From contig CM050452.1 of assembly GCA_027563935.2 (NCBI GenBank), positions 33,860,850 to 33,924,849 on the forward strand: a stretch of 64,000 nucleotides of DNA, given 5' to 3'. How positions within the stretch are numbered: position 1 is the stretch's first letter; each line of letters starts with the position of its first letter. Below, in pieces: positions 44,588-57,757 of the stretch. The position numbers and the translations under genes are program-made. Below the pieces are notes generated by a model that was not told where the DNA came from, made no database searches, and was given only the letters and a program-made list of their open reading frames with translations. This stretch comes from Costus lasius (taxonomy: Eukaryota > Streptophyta > Magnoliopsida > Zingiberales > Costaceae).

Positions 44588-47389
44588 TGTAACATCCCGT
44601 TATCTTAACCCCAAACAAATGGCACAATTCATGAATGATACAGGATGTTTCATATAAGATCGATTCATATGCTAGGTAAAACCGAGTTCAAGAAAACACG
44701 ATCTGAAAATTTCCACAAATCCATACATAAATATCCACAAAACACAAATCTCATAAATCACAAAAGGGTACCTGCCACCACGCAATCCTTGCACTAGACA
44801 TATGCAAGGCAATAGTTATATCAAATCCGATGGCATAAATACAATTCGATTCGAAATTCAAAGCAAAGCCACAAAGTCGATTTTAAAAACTCATACCAAA
44901 CACCGAAACCAGGCTGAAGCCCGCGGTGACACAAAAATCAAACTCATTTAACAGCCACAATCTGGCATCATAGGTTCACATTGATTCACATAGTTCACAT
45001 CATTCATATAGTTCGTATAACTCATATAGTTCGGCCACAACCGGCCTCATAATTAAGCACAAAAGTTCTTAAACATAATCACAGCAAACTAGCATAATGT
45101 CCACGCCAATGCTAACTCAAGAAATGCGCCCCTGTTCTATGCCTGAAAATAGTGAGGTCTATGCCTGAAAATAGTGAGGGGTGAGCTACACAGCCCAGTG
45201 AGTGGATAGTCTAAATCGACCATCCATAACTTACATTCAAAAATATAGGCAGATTATTTTAAAAATCTTTAACAGAACATTATGTCAATATACAACAAGA
45301 TTAAATACAGAAGTCATATAAACAGCCAGATGTACACACCAACATATAACAAACTCAGGTTCTAAACAAACTCAGGTTCTAGAGTTATACTCTAAACCAA
45401 CTAAACACACCAATACTTAGTTAACCTAGTTGTCCAGCATATTCAGTAGTGACCAATATGGTCTAACCCGGCTTTGGCCTAAGCACTGGGAGCTGCAAAA
45501 TCTCGTGCAACACACATAAACATGGACAGTGAGTAGAATCAAGAGGTGGCCCCCGCCAGGTCACGACGTGGCACTTTGCTCTAAAACACCCCATAAACAC
45601 ATCGATGGATTGTGTGTAGATTCAAGAGGTGGCCCCGCCGGTTCACGACGTGGCACTTTGCGTGAAAACCCGTTCTCCCAAAAGGTTCCTACTGGACAAC
45701 AAACACATCTTATATCATATTTCATAAAGGTGGACTCCTAAGTGTCAACTAGACTCTAGGATAGTCATCACAAAAATCATATCGGGCAGGCTGAACATCA
45801 ACCCCCATCACAATAATCATAATAGGCAGGCTGAACATCAACCTCCTCACATATCAAATACAGGGCTGAAATTCAAACCCTTAACATATCACATAAGGAC
45901 TATCCTATGAGTACACGGTTACACTTAGCCATAGTCCTAACCAACACATAACACATAATATTCAAAATTCACATAATCCATCATATAACACATATTGTTC
46001 AAAATTCACATAACCCATACTATTCGAAAATCACATAACATAACACATAATATTTCATATTCGAATATCACATAATATAGTGTAGTCCTTAGATTTCATG
46101 CTGATTAGTTTAGTCAAACCTTGCTATGTTATCACCCAAATTTCTCAAACAATTAAATAACAGGCTACACACCTAAATTAAATAACATGCTACACACCTA
46201 AATAAACAGTCATGGATTGTAATTAACACACATCCAAAAATCATTACAACACATATAACCCACGGTTTTACAACATGTCATCTATTTAAAATTTAAACTC
46301 TAGTTAACAAGAATGTCATGCTCAAATTTCACTAATTTAAAACTACCTAAATTCCATAACATCAACATAAAATTATAACATGTAATTGTCTTTATAATCC
46401 TCATGTAAACATGTTAATTTCGGTTTTTCATAAATAATACCAAATTTCGGTTGTCATGAATAATTTATCATAAATAATATCAAGATTTCGGATTATCATG
46501 AAAATTATCAAGAATTCGGTTTACATGAAAGAACATCTCAATTTTGGTTTTCATCCCCTAAATTCGGTTTTAACATGGTAGAAATTCCAAGAACTCAAAT
46601 GTATCATGTCACAAACACAACTAAATTCATAGGTCAAACAAGACATTCCACTCACCTCTTAAACCGAGAATACTAAGGTGAAAATCCTCCACAACAATTC
46701 GCCTAAAGCCTTGAAATTCCACCAATGTTGCCACCAAGGGAAGAGGAACGCCACCAACACCAAGACGCCGGCCAAAGGGAGAAGGAAGAGGAAGAAAGGA
46801 AATTTTTGCCTCCAAGCCTCCAAGAATCGCCCCAAGCCTTCAAGCCGTCGCCCAAGAATTTCCTCCAAGCCAAAATTTCGCCACAAACTCTACCCTAACC
46901 GAAATTATCACTTAAACTTTGGGTTTTTAAATTTTAAACCCATTAACCAATTAATTCCAAAAGGGTTCAATCCATTTAACCAAAAATTTCGAATTTTAAA
47001 ACCCAATTAGCGCCAACCCAATAACCCATGATTAACTAATTAATTTAACCATTAACTAACCATTCACTTAATGAAAATCCAATAAGGATTTAATTGACAT
47101 CCAATAAGGATTAACGTCCAATAACTCCAATTAATTGACAATTAAATAACTTAAATTAACAAGCAATAAACTCTAATTAATTACCTGAAAATTAGCATCC
47201 AATGAGCTAGTTAATTAATTAACATTAACCTCCAAAAATCTCTAATTTAATTAACTATAATTTATTAACCAAAATCTCTAATTAATTTATCATAAATTAA
47301 CAATCAATACACAGGAATAATAACACAGTCAATAATTTTATTTAAATCAAAATAATGCTTACCAGGACTTAAGATCCTTGGATCTTACA
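44588..47389 (-). repeat. 3' LTR of T2 (2802 bp)
   Basis: Plus-strand ends tgtaacatcccg and ggatcttaca. It has a 22-bp tandem duplication at about 45136-45179 that the 5' LTR lacks, otherwise very close to it. G-box repeats at 45539-45579 and 45622-45661. 46560-47380 is AT-rich with a short CCG-biased part; no gene. Confidence 0.92.
45539..45661 (-). promoter_or_regulatory. Paired ACGTGGC repeats, T2 3' LTR
   Basis: Two ~41-bp copies of the motif described for T1; equivalents in the 5' LTR at 54803-54843 and 54885-54926. Confidence 0.5.
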
Positions 47390-47404
47390 TCCCTCCCTCC
47401 TTAT
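47390..47404 (-). other. Polypurine tract of T2
   Basis: Minus strand aaggagggaggga directly before the 3' LTR. The same sequence lies beside the 5' LTR at 56655-56669, showing that this LTR also ends a second, partial element. Confidence 0.8.
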
Positions 47405-47418
47405 AAAGCTTTAGTCCT

Positions 47419-47585
47419 CTAAAGCTCAGCATCCATATCATCAAAGAGATAAGCATAAAATTTCCTCATATCAGCTTCAGTATCCCAAGTCGCCTCCTCA
47501 ACCGACTGATTTCCCCAGATAACCTTTACCAAAGGTATAGTCTTGTTCCTCAGAACTTTATCCTTTCTATCCACAAACCGGAGAG
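47419..47585 (-). pseudogene. T2 pol C-terminal piece (chromodomain)
   Basis: Continues pol from 49310 in frame after removal of S and one gagag. It encodes the chromodomain-like tail of the integrase (NQSVEEATWETEA type) and ends at TAG 47419-47421. In chromoviruses this domain helps target integration to marked chromatin. Separated from the rest of pol by S. Confidence 0.8.
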
Positions 47586-49304
47586 TGTTGGAGTATGCCC
47601 TTAAGGCTAATGTTTGAGGCCTTGGGATTGTATAAGTATCATGTAATAAACTCTTATGTTTATAAAGGCATGGTTATTATTCAGGTTGTTACCTTGTCTG
47701 CAATAATAAGTGTACTACTGAATAATGTCTCAAAGCTGTTCAGCTAGGCTGACAGGCTCTATGTCCTTAGTCGAGATATCTTGGTGAACATGAGACAGCC
47801 TTGATATGATTGAGACTAATATGTGTGCTAATCTTATAGGATGCTTCGAGCATGGAATAAGATGTAGAATCATGGGTACATTGGATGTACTGGACAGACC
47901 CTTCTAGGATATTCAATTGTTTGTCACAATGTGAATAATCCTTGATAGCAGCAAGTGGCACATGTCCTTCGACTTGAGATCACTTGTGTTTCTAAATGAT
48001 GATTGTCATTGTTTTGAGGTAGTTCAATATCATTTGAAACATAATGATTATAGACTATCTTGGATGATGAGCTTGAGTCAGGTTAGGACACTAGTGATAG
48101 ATAAAGGATTGCCGTCTCCTTGTTCAAGGAGTGTGATGTTCTAAAGGGCCCCCCTGTATGAGATGATTGAGATAGTGTATGGCCATACCCAGATGACTAT
48201 GATCATCTGATCTAATCATGCTCATCATATTGGAGTTACAGGCTTGACATGCTTGTCCAATAAGAACATCCAGTGGCAAAGGAAACATGCATGCCTCGTG
48301 AGTTTGATTCACACTTATGCTGTGGTTTGGGTGTAGTCTTGGAAGACTCTTTCCTTTATATCGGGAGACAGTGATGTGTTGCTAGATACCCCTCACTGAT
48401 CGTGATAACGTAAGTTATCGTTACCGACATTTAAAGGAAACCCTCAGGGTCGCACAATTTGATGATATGGCTTACTTGAGTCAGATCGTGTGGACTGAAT
48501 TGTTTCGGTTCAGTTTAAAGGAGTTTAAACTCTGATTGTAAGTGAGATCCAGTCTGATCATGTTTGATTGATTAGGGCTTGAGATCGGTAAGCTTCGATC
48601 GAGAGTATTGATGCAAGATCGGTGAGATCAAGAGCATCATGAGATGAACGGTTAGATTGGAAACCTTAGGGTTTGGTTGATCTAGACCGATTGGCTTGGT
48701 TTGGTCTTTGAACCAAATTGGTTTGGACCAATTTGGATTGAACCGGTTCACATGGGTGAACCCATGGTTCGATCCATAAAGCGTTTTGGGCGGTTTGCTA
48801 GAAGTGAGAACGCATGGCTTAATGGATTTTCCATTTTTGGAAAGTCATTGAGCGCATGTCTCCTTGAAACGCCAAAACGGCTTGAAGGCTGATTGAACTC
48901 TTGTCTCCTTGCTCTTGCTCGACGAGACTTGAGAGAATTTGGGTGTGGACGACAAGAGAAGGACCGGCCAACCAAAGGAAGTGATCATCTCTTCTCTTTA
49001 CTCGATCAAGGACAACTCTTGGAACCTTGCTAGCACAAGGAGCACCAAGGAAGTGAGCGCATCCTCATCTTGTGTGCGCATCTTGTGGAGGAGACCCCTA
49101 TTCGATCTCTTCTTCCAAGCCGACCTCCAACTCTATGGCTATGGTATAAATCTAACTCATTCAAGTTGATCATATGCTCATGCTAAAATCGTTGAAAACA
49201 CATGCTTCCGCTTGCAAAGTTATGCGCCACCCCCCTTAGTGTTTTCGCCCCCCTCTTGAAAGGGGTTTCACATGCTTGCGCTCCCCCTTGAAGGGGACCC
49301 TACA
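47586..49304 (+). repeat. Solo LTR S (F1 copia, 1719 bp)
   Basis: Starts tgttggagtatg, ends gaccctaca, with gagag on both sides (47581-47585, 49305-49309). No internal sequence. Hairpin at 48404-48419, donor-like gtaagt at 48538. The last ~60 bp contain ccccttgaagggg. Confidence 0.95.
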
Positions 49305-49309
49305 GAGAG

Positions 49310-52300
49310 GTCTTTCCTCAAATGTCAAGTCACTCTGAATCTGAAGAGGTTCCAACTCCAACACATGAGATGGATCAGGATGATATTTCCTCAAAGCAGA
49401 GACATGGAATACATTATGCACATGATCCAAAGCAGGAGATAAAGCTAACCGGTAAGCCACTGGACCAATTCTCTCAATAATGTCAAAAGGGCCTACAAAC
49501 CTAGGGCTCAACTTGCCCTTTTTGCCAAACCTCATTACACCCTTAGTAGGTGACACCTTCAAGAACACATGATCCCCTACCATAAACTCCAAGGGACGAC
49601 GACGGTCATCAGCATAACTCTTCTGTCTGTCCCGAGCAATCTTCAGTTTATCCCGGATCTCTCTGACCTTATCAGTAGTCTCCTGAACTGCATCAGATCT
49701 CAAAATCATTCTGTCACCAGTTTCCTCCCAACACAAGGGAGTCCTACACCTTCTCCCATACAAAGCCTCATATGGAGCCATCTGAATACTGGAGTGGAAA
49801 CTATTATTATAAGTGAACTCTATCAAAGATAGATCCCGGTTCCACTCAGAACTCCAATCAACTACATAAGCTCTCAACAAGTCTTCTAGAGTCTGTATAG
49901 TACGCTCCGTCTGGCCATCAGACTGAGGATGGTATGCTGTACTAAAACTCAACTTAGTACCCAAACCCTCCTGTAAGCTCTTCCAAAATCTGGACAAAAA
50001 TCGAGAGTCCCTATCAGACACAATATCAACAGGCACTCCATGCAGTCTGACTATCTCATCAATGTACAATCTAGCCAGCCTCTCTAAAGGATAAGTCATC
50101 TTGATCGGGAGAAAATGGGCTGATTTAGTGAGTCTATCAACGATCACCCAAATAGCATCATGACCCAATCTGGTTCTGGGCAAACCACATACAAAATCCA
50201 TACTGATGCATTCCCACTTCCACTCAGGAATAGGAAGGGGCTGCAACAAACAACCAGGCTTCTGGTGTTCAGCCTTTACAGTCTGACAGGTTAAACACCT
50301 AGAGACAAAATCATATACCTCTTTCTTCATGCCCGGCCACCAAAAACTCTTCTTGAGGTCCTGATACATCTTAGTCACACCAGGATGTAGAGAATATTTG
50401 GAGTTATGGCTGTCCTCCAATATTTCTTTCCTCAAGCTCGGTTCCTCAGGGACACATACCCTTCCACGAAACCGAAGAATACCATCATCAGACAGGCTAA
50501 AATCCTGAACTGCGCCATCAACCAGACTATCCCTGATCTGAACTAATCTCGGATCCATAGACTGCTGATCTCTGATCTTCTGCAACAAAGCAGACTGTAC
50601 TCTGAGAAAAGCCACATAACCCGACTGAACTCTAGGAGAAACACTGATCCTGAGATCGCTGAACTCCTGCAGTAACCGCCACTCACTGACTCGTAAAGCA
50701 GCTACTGAAGTAACTGGATGTCTGCTCAGTGCATCAGCCACTACATTGGCCTTTCCAGCCTGATACTGAATAGAGAAGTCATAGTCTTTGATCAACTCCA
50801 TCCATCTTCTCTGTCTCATGTTCAACTCCTTCTGAGTGAAGATATACTTGAGACTCTGGTGATCAGTGAACAGATCAAACTCCTGACCCAACAAATAGTG
50901 ACGCCATATCTTCAAAGCAAAGACTACGGCCGCCAACTCTAAATCATGAGTAGGGTAGTTCAATTCATACTCCTTCAGTTGTCTCGAAGCATAGGCTACC
51001 ACAGAACCCTTCTGCATCAAGACACAACCCAACCCTTTGCCTGAAGCATCTGTATAGACAGTAAACCTTTCCCCATCACTGGGAATAATGAGGATCGGTG
51101 TACTAGTCAACCTTCTCTTCAGCTCTTGGAAGCTCTCTTCACACTTGTCATCCCAAATAAACTTAGCCTCCTTTCTGGTCAATTTAGTTAAAGGACCCGC
51201 CAGCTTGGAGAATCCCTCAACAAATCTCCGGTAGTAACCTGCTAAACCCAGGAAACTCCTGATCTCAGTAGCACTAGTCGGTCTTCCCCAATCAAGGATG
51301 GCTTGCACTTTAACCGGATCTACAGACACCCCCTGACCAGAAATCACATGTCCCAAGAAGCTGATTTTCTCTAGCCAGAACTCACACTTACTAGCCTTGG
51401 CAAATAATCGGTTCTTCCTCAGAATCTCCAGCACTCTGCGCAAGTCACTGACATGATCTGAAGTAGTCCGTGAGTATACCAAAATATCGTCTATAAAGAC
51501 TACCACACAAGAGTCAAGCAATTCATGGAATACCCTGTTCATCAAATCCATGAAGACAGCAGGTGCATTCGTCAGTCCAAAAGGCATAACTAAAAATTCA
51601 AAATGCCCATACCTGGTCCTGAAAGCAGTCTTAAATATATCCTCATCCTTGACCCTAAGCTGATAATACCCTGATCTCAGATCAATCTTAGAGAACACTG
51701 TCGCTCCCTGTAATTGATCAAATAGATCATCAATTCTGGGAAGAGGATACTTATTCTTGATAGTCACTTGGTTCAGTTGCCTGTAGTCTATACACATCCT
51801 CAGGGTTCCATCTTTCTTCTTCACAAATAGCACTGGCGCTCCCCAGGGAGAAGCACTAGGCCGAATATACCCTTTCTCTAGCAATTCCTCCAGTTGTTTC
51901 TTAAGCTCGGCCAACTCTGAAGTAGCCATACGGTAAGGAGCTCTGGAGATAGGTGCCGTACCTGGCACCAACTCAATGCCAAACTCCACTTCTCTAATCG
52001 GTGGCAAGCCTGAAAATTCTTCAGAGAACACATCAGGAAATTCTTTCACCACCGCCATCTGAGTCAAATCAGAAGTAGAATCATCCTGCACCTTAACATG
52101 CGCAAGGTAACCCTTACACCCACTAGCAAGTAACTTTCTGGCCTGCAGAAAAGATATTACATGTGGTCCTTGGTCTGACACTAGACCTCTCACAAAAATC
52201 CGATTCCCATCTAGCAGATTTAAAGTGATTACTTTCTCAAAGCAATCCACAGAGGCATGATGTGAGGACAACCAATCCATACCTAGAATGACATCATAGT

Positions 52301-52553
52301 CTTGCAAGTCTAGGAGGATTAAATCCACTAGAAACTCATAACCCTCTACATGCACCACACAATCAGCACACACAGTGTCTGTAAACAATGACTTTCCTAA
52401 GGGAGTACTGACAGACACAACATAATTCATCACCTTAGGTAACACAGGTAAACATGCAGCAAACTAAACAGATACAAAAGACAAATTTGCACCAGGATCA
52501 AATAAAATTCGAGCTAACTGATCAAATACAAATAAGGTACCTTCCACAACGGA
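49310..52553 (-). pseudogene. T2 pol (protease, RT, RNase H, integrase)
   Basis: In frame with gag. The start carries protease with LFDPGAN, then a TAG near 52466, after which the frame is open to S. Reverse transcriptase has the FIDD catalytic motif (about 51484-51500). RNase H begins with TDASGK (about 51045-51060). Integrase has an HHCC domain (about 50390-50280) and Asp (about 50195), Asp (about 50010), Glu (about 49915) core. The GPF/GPY-type module follows ([18 protein letters not shown]). Order RT-RNase H-integrase defines gypsy. Inactive because of the two stops (see gag) and S, although most of pol looks preserved. Confidence 0.9.
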
Positions 52554-53747
52554 TCAGGAAGCTCGTGTATCCTTCTCAGCCACAGCATAAACTCTAGTCT
52601 GGACTGTAGGCTTATCTGCGCCTCTAGGCTGTATCTCAGGCTCTTTGCAGTCCCTGACCATGTGCCCCGGTTTCTTACACCTGAAGCACACGCCATTCTT
52701 CTTATAACAGTCTTTCACTAGATGTCCCTTGAGCCCACAATAATTGCAAGTCCAGTTCTCATTGTTACTGATCTTTGCCTCCCTGGCATCCCTGAACTGC
52801 TGCGGTGCATCCCTGGACTGCTGCGGTGCCTTGTAAGAGTAAGGCTTATACCTGCTCTTCTTGTAGTCCTTATGTTTAGGGTACTTCTTACCCTTGCCGC
52901 CACTGCCATACTGAGGAGCCGCCGCCTCAGCTGCAGGAACCACTGTCACGGCAACATGAGAACTCCTCTCAGCTATGTATCTCTCAATGGTGCGTGCTCG
53001 CCCAACAGTCTCAACATAGGTCTCCAAATGCTGAGCACCAACTTGCTCTCTAATGTCCCATCTGAGACCTCTGAGAAACTTAGTAGCTCTCCTCTTTTCA
53101 GTGTTTATCAGGTGAGGGGCATACTTTCCCAACTTAGTGAACTGCAATTCATACTGGTCCACTGTCATATCACCCTGCTCCAGGTGAATAAATGCCACCT
53201 CTCGGTCCTCCACCAAGCTATCAGGGAAGTACTTCTCGTTAAATCGAGACAAGAAGTAAGGCCAATCTACAGTCTCATGTCTTTCTTCGGCAAGTCTCAC
53301 CACGCCCTTCCACCACTCATCTGCGTCCCCACGCATCATATAGGTGGTCAGACACAGCTTGTCTTCATCCGAGCAACGCATGACTTGGAAAATCTTGTCC
53401 AAGCATAACTGCCAGTTCTCGGCATTACATGATTCTGAGCCCCCATAAAAAGAACTAGGACCCAGTTTCTGGAATTCACTCACAAGTGAAGCATAGCGCC
53501 TGTGAGCGCCCTCCTGAGAGTCATCCCCCACCGCCCGAGTAGTAGTCTGGGGTCTCTCTTGAGTCAACTGCTGCAAGAGCTGTTGTTGTGCCTCTTGATG
53601 CTGAGTCTGTTGTTGCTGCAGCATCTGAGCTTGCCTCTCTATCATGGCACCTTGTTGCTGTACCATGCCAGTTAGAGCCTCAATAGTTCTCGTGAGATTC
53701 GGGGTCTGCTCGCCCTCATCACTAGCATTTCCTCTGGTTCGCACCAT
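52554..53747 (-). pseudogene. T2 gag (397 aa) ending at a TGA
   Basis: Starts MVRTRGNASDE; Gln-rich coiled-coil stretch (about residues 28-70), Gag domain with VDQYELQFTKLGKYAPHL, then two CX2CX4HX4C knuckles (about residues 332-365). In T1 the frame runs on into protease with a CGA codon; here that codon is TGA (52554-52556), a CpG-type C-to-T change. Gag and pol therefore were one frame in the active element, and the stop is a lesion. The Gag part itself is undamaged. Confidence 0.88.
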
Positions 53748-53873
53748 CTTAAATGCCTACACACACATATCATAGTCAGGAAAACAATCATAAACCTAAC
53801 AGGTGTCTAGCAATACACAAGCATGTTTTCCCCCAAACTAAGTTTTAGCTAGCCAACTCCTCTGAAACCATTC
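53748..53873 (-). other. T2 leader with altered PBS (53859-53870)
   Basis: On the minus strand the PBS position reads tggtttcagagg; T1 has tggtatcagagc. Two of twelve bases differ from the initiator-Met tRNA match. Confidence 0.75.
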
Positions 53874-56654
53874 TGTAACATCCCGTTATCTTAACCCCAA
53901 ACAAATGGCACAATTCATGAATGATACAGGATGTTTCATATAAGATCGATTCATATGCTAGGTAAAACCGAGTTCAAGAAAACACGATCTGAAAATTTCC
54001 ACAAATCCATACATAAATATCCACAAAACACAAATCTCATAAATCACATAAGGGTACCTGCCACCACGCAATCCTTGCACTAGACATATGCAAGGCAACA
54101 GTTATATCAAATCCGATGGCATAAATACAATTCGATTCGAAATTCAAAGCAAAGCCACAAAGTCGATTTTAAAAACTCATACCAAACACCGAAACCAGGC
54201 TGAAGCCCGCGGTGACACAAAAATCAAACTCATTTAACAGCCACAATCTGGCATCATAGGTTCACATTGATTCACATAGTTCACATCATTCATATAGTTC
54301 GTATAACTCATATAGTTCGGCCACAACCGGCCTCATAATTAAGCACAAAAGTTCTTAAACATAATCACAGCAAACTAGCATAATGTCCACGCCAATGCTA
54401 ACTCAAGAAATGCGCCCCTGCTCTATGCTTGAAAATAGTGAGGGGTGAGCTACACAGCCCAGTGAGTGGATAGTCTAAATCGACCATCCATAACATACAT
54501 TCAAAAATATAGGCAGATTATTTTAAAAATCTTTAACAGAACATTATGTCAATATACAACAAGATTAAATACAGAAGTCATATAAACAGCCAGATGTACA
54601 CACCAACATATAACAAACTCAGGTTCTAAACAAACTCAGGTTCTAGAGTTATACTCTAAACCAACTAAATACACCAATACTTAGTTAACCTAGTTGTCCA
54701 GCATATTCAGTAGTGACCAATATGGTCTAACCCGGCTTTGGCCTAAGCACTGGGAGCTGCAAAATCTCGTGCAACACACATAAACATGGACAGTGAGTAG
54801 AATCAAGAGGTGGCCCCCGCCAGGTCACGACGTGGCACTTTGCTCTAAAACACCCCATAAACACATCGATGGATTGTGTGTAGATTCAAGAGGTGGCCCC
54901 CGCCGGTTCACGACGTGGCACTTTGCGTCAAAACCCGTTCTCCCAAAAGGTTCCTACTGGACAACAAACACATCTTATATCATATTTCATAAAGGTGGAC
55001 TCCTAAGTGTCAACTAGACTCTAGGATAGTCATCACAAAAATCATATCGGGCAGGCTGAACATCAACCCCCATCACAATAATCATAATAGGCAGGCTGAA
55101 CATCAACCTCCTCACATATCAAATACAGGGCTGAAATTCAATCCCTTAACATATCACATAAGGACTATCCTATGAGTACACGGTTACACTTAGCCATAGT
55201 CCTAACCAACACATAACACATAATATTCAAAATTCACATAATCCATCACATAACACATATTGTTCAAAATTCACATAACCCATACTATTCGAAAATCACA
55301 TAACATAACACATAATATTTCATATTCGAATATCACATAATATAGTGTAGTCCTTAGATTTCATGCTGATTAGTTTAGTCAAACCTTGCTATGTTATCAC
55401 CCAAATTTCTCAAACAATTAAATAACAGGCTACACACCTAAATTAAATAACATGCTACACACCTAAATAAACAGTCATGGATTGTAATTAACACACATCC
55501 AAAAATCATTACAACACATATAACCCACGGTTTTACAACATGTCATCTATTTAAAATTTAAACTCTAGTTAACAAGAATGTCATGCTCAAATTTCACTAA
55601 TTTAAAACTACCTAAATTCCATAACATCAACATAAAATTATAACATGTAATTGTCTTTATAATCCTCATGTAAACATGTTAATTTCGGTTTTTCATAAAT
55701 AATACCAAATTTTGGTTGTCATGAATAATTTATCATAAATAATATCAAGATTTCGGATTATCATGAAAATTATCAAGAATTCGGTTTACATGAAAGAACA
55801 TCTCAATTTTGGTTTTCATCCCCTAAATTCGGTTTTAACATGGTAGAAATTCCAAGAACTCAAATGTATCATGTCACAAACACAACTAAATTCATAGGTC
55901 AAACAAGACATTCCACTCACCTCTTAAACCGAGAATACTAAGGTGAAAATCCTCCACAACAATTCGCCTAAAGCCTTGAAATTCCACCAATGTTGCCACC
56001 AAGGGAAGAGGAACGCCACCAACACCAAGACGCCGGCCAAAGGGAGAAGGAAGAGGAAGAAAGGAAATTTTCGCCTCCAAGCCTCCAAGAATCGCCCCAA
56101 GCCTTCAAGCCGTCGCCCAAGAATTTCCTCCAAGCCAAAATTTCGCCACAAACTCTACCCTAACCGAAATTATCACTTAAACTTTGGGTTTTTAAATTTT
56201 AAACCCATTAACCAATTAATTCCAAAAGGGTTCAATCCATTTAACCAAAAATTTCGAATTTTAAAACCCAATTAGCGCCAACCCAATAACCCATGATTAA
56301 CTAATTAATTTAACCATTAACTAACCATTCACTTAATGAAAATCCAATAAGGATTTAATTGACATCCAATAAGGATTAACGTCCAATAACTCCAATTAAT
56401 TGACAATTAAATGACTTAAATTAACAAGCAATAAACTCTAATTAATTACCTGAAAATTAGCATCCAATGAGCTAGTTAATTAATTAACATTAACCTCCAA
56501 AAATCTCTAATTTAATTAACTATAATTTATTAACCAAAATATCTAATTAATTTATCATAAATTAACAATCAATACACAGGAATAATAACACAGTCAATAA
56601 TTTTATTTAAATCAAAATAATGCTTACCAGGACTTAAGATCCTTGGATCTTACA
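53874..56654 (-). repeat. 5' LTR of T2, shared with partial copy (2781 bp)
   Basis: Ends tgtaacatcccg and ggatcttaca. Gag lies on its left and a pol 3' end with polypurine tract on its right, so it serves as the 5' LTR of T2 and the 3' LTR of the pol fragment. Few substitutions against the 3' LTR. Confidence 0.92.
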
Positions 56655-56683
56655 TCCCTCCCTCCTTATAAAGCTTTAGTCCT

Positions 56684-57682
56684 CTAAAGCTCAGCATCCA
56701 TATCATCAAAGAGATAAGCATAAAATTTCCTCATATCAGCTTCAGTCTCCCAAGTCGCCTCCTCAACCGACTGATTTCCCCAGATAACCTTTACCAAAGG
56801 TATAGTCTTGTTCCTCAGAACTTTATCCTTTGTATCCACAATCCGGAGAGGTCTTTCCTCAAATGTCAAGTCACTCTGAATCTGAAGAGGTTCCAACTCC
56901 AACACATGAGATGGATCAGGATGATATTTCCTCAAAGCAGAGACATGGAATACATTATGCACATGATCCAAAGCAGGAGATAAAGCTAACCGGTAAGCCA
57001 CTGGACCAATTCTCTCAATAATGTCAAAAGGGCCTACAAACCTAGGGCTCAACTTGCCCTTTTTGCCAAACCTCATTACACCCTTAGTAGGTGACACCTT
57101 CAAGAACACATGATCCCCTACCATAAACTCCAAGGGACGACGACGGTCATCAGCATAACTCTTCTGTCTGTCCCGAGCAATCTTCAGTTTATCCTGGATC
57201 TCTCTGACCTTATCAGTAGTCTCCTGAACTGCATCAGATCTCAAAATCATTCTGTCACCAGTTTCCTCCCAACACAAGGGAGTCCTACACCTTCTCCCAT
57301 ACAAAGCCTCATAAGGAGCCATCTGAATACTGGAGTGGAAACTATTATTATAAGTGAACTCTATCAAAGATAGATCCCGGTTCCACTCAGAACTCCAATC
57401 AACTACATAAGCTCTCAACAAGTCTTCTAGAGTCTGTATAGTACGCTCCGTCTGGCCATCAGACTGAGGATGGTATGTTGTACTAAAACTCAACTTAGTA
57501 CCCAAACCCTCCTGTAAGCTCTTCTAAAATCTGGACAAAAATCGAGAGTCCCTATCAGACACAATATCAACAGGCACTCCATGCAGTCTGACTATCTCAT
57601 CAATGTACAATCTAGCCAGCCTCTCTAAAGGATAAGTCATCTTGATCGGGAGAAAATGGGCTGATTTAGTGAGTCTATCAAC
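56684..57682 (-). pseudogene. Second T2 pol fragment (integrase to chromodomain)
   Basis: Starts within the integrase core and ends with the intact chromodomain and TAG at 56684-56686. Nearly identical to the matching part of T2 pol. A Trp codon became TAG at 57524-57526. Carries the uninterrupted C-terminus that S splits in the main copy. Confidence 0.88.
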
Positions 57683-57757
57683 GATCGGGAGAAAATGGGC
57701 TGATTTAGTGACTATCTCATCGAGGTGGCCCCTGTCCGACCAAGACATGGCACTTTG
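57644..57757. other. Scrambled junction of pol, LTR motif and SINE
   Basis: A 29-bp pol segment starting gatcgggagaaaatgg occurs twice (57644-57672, 57683-57711). Then gactatctcatc repeats pol sequence from 57591. Then 57722-57757 copies the LTR G-box repeat (gaggtggcccc to ggcactttg), and SINE sequence follows without spacer. Confidence 0.8.

Noticed and set aside
46627..47010. Open frames in the T2 LTR, repeated at 55892-56275
   Set aside because: Purine-rich biased sequence in both LTR copies, open on both strands, no domain.
49236..49309. Apparent pol C-terminal extension
   Set aside because: Read-through into solo LTR S and its duplication; true pol continues at 47585.
52722..53408. 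228-codon plus-strand open frame opposite T2 gag
   Set aside because: Antisense shadow of gag with Leu/Ser-rich translation and no domain.
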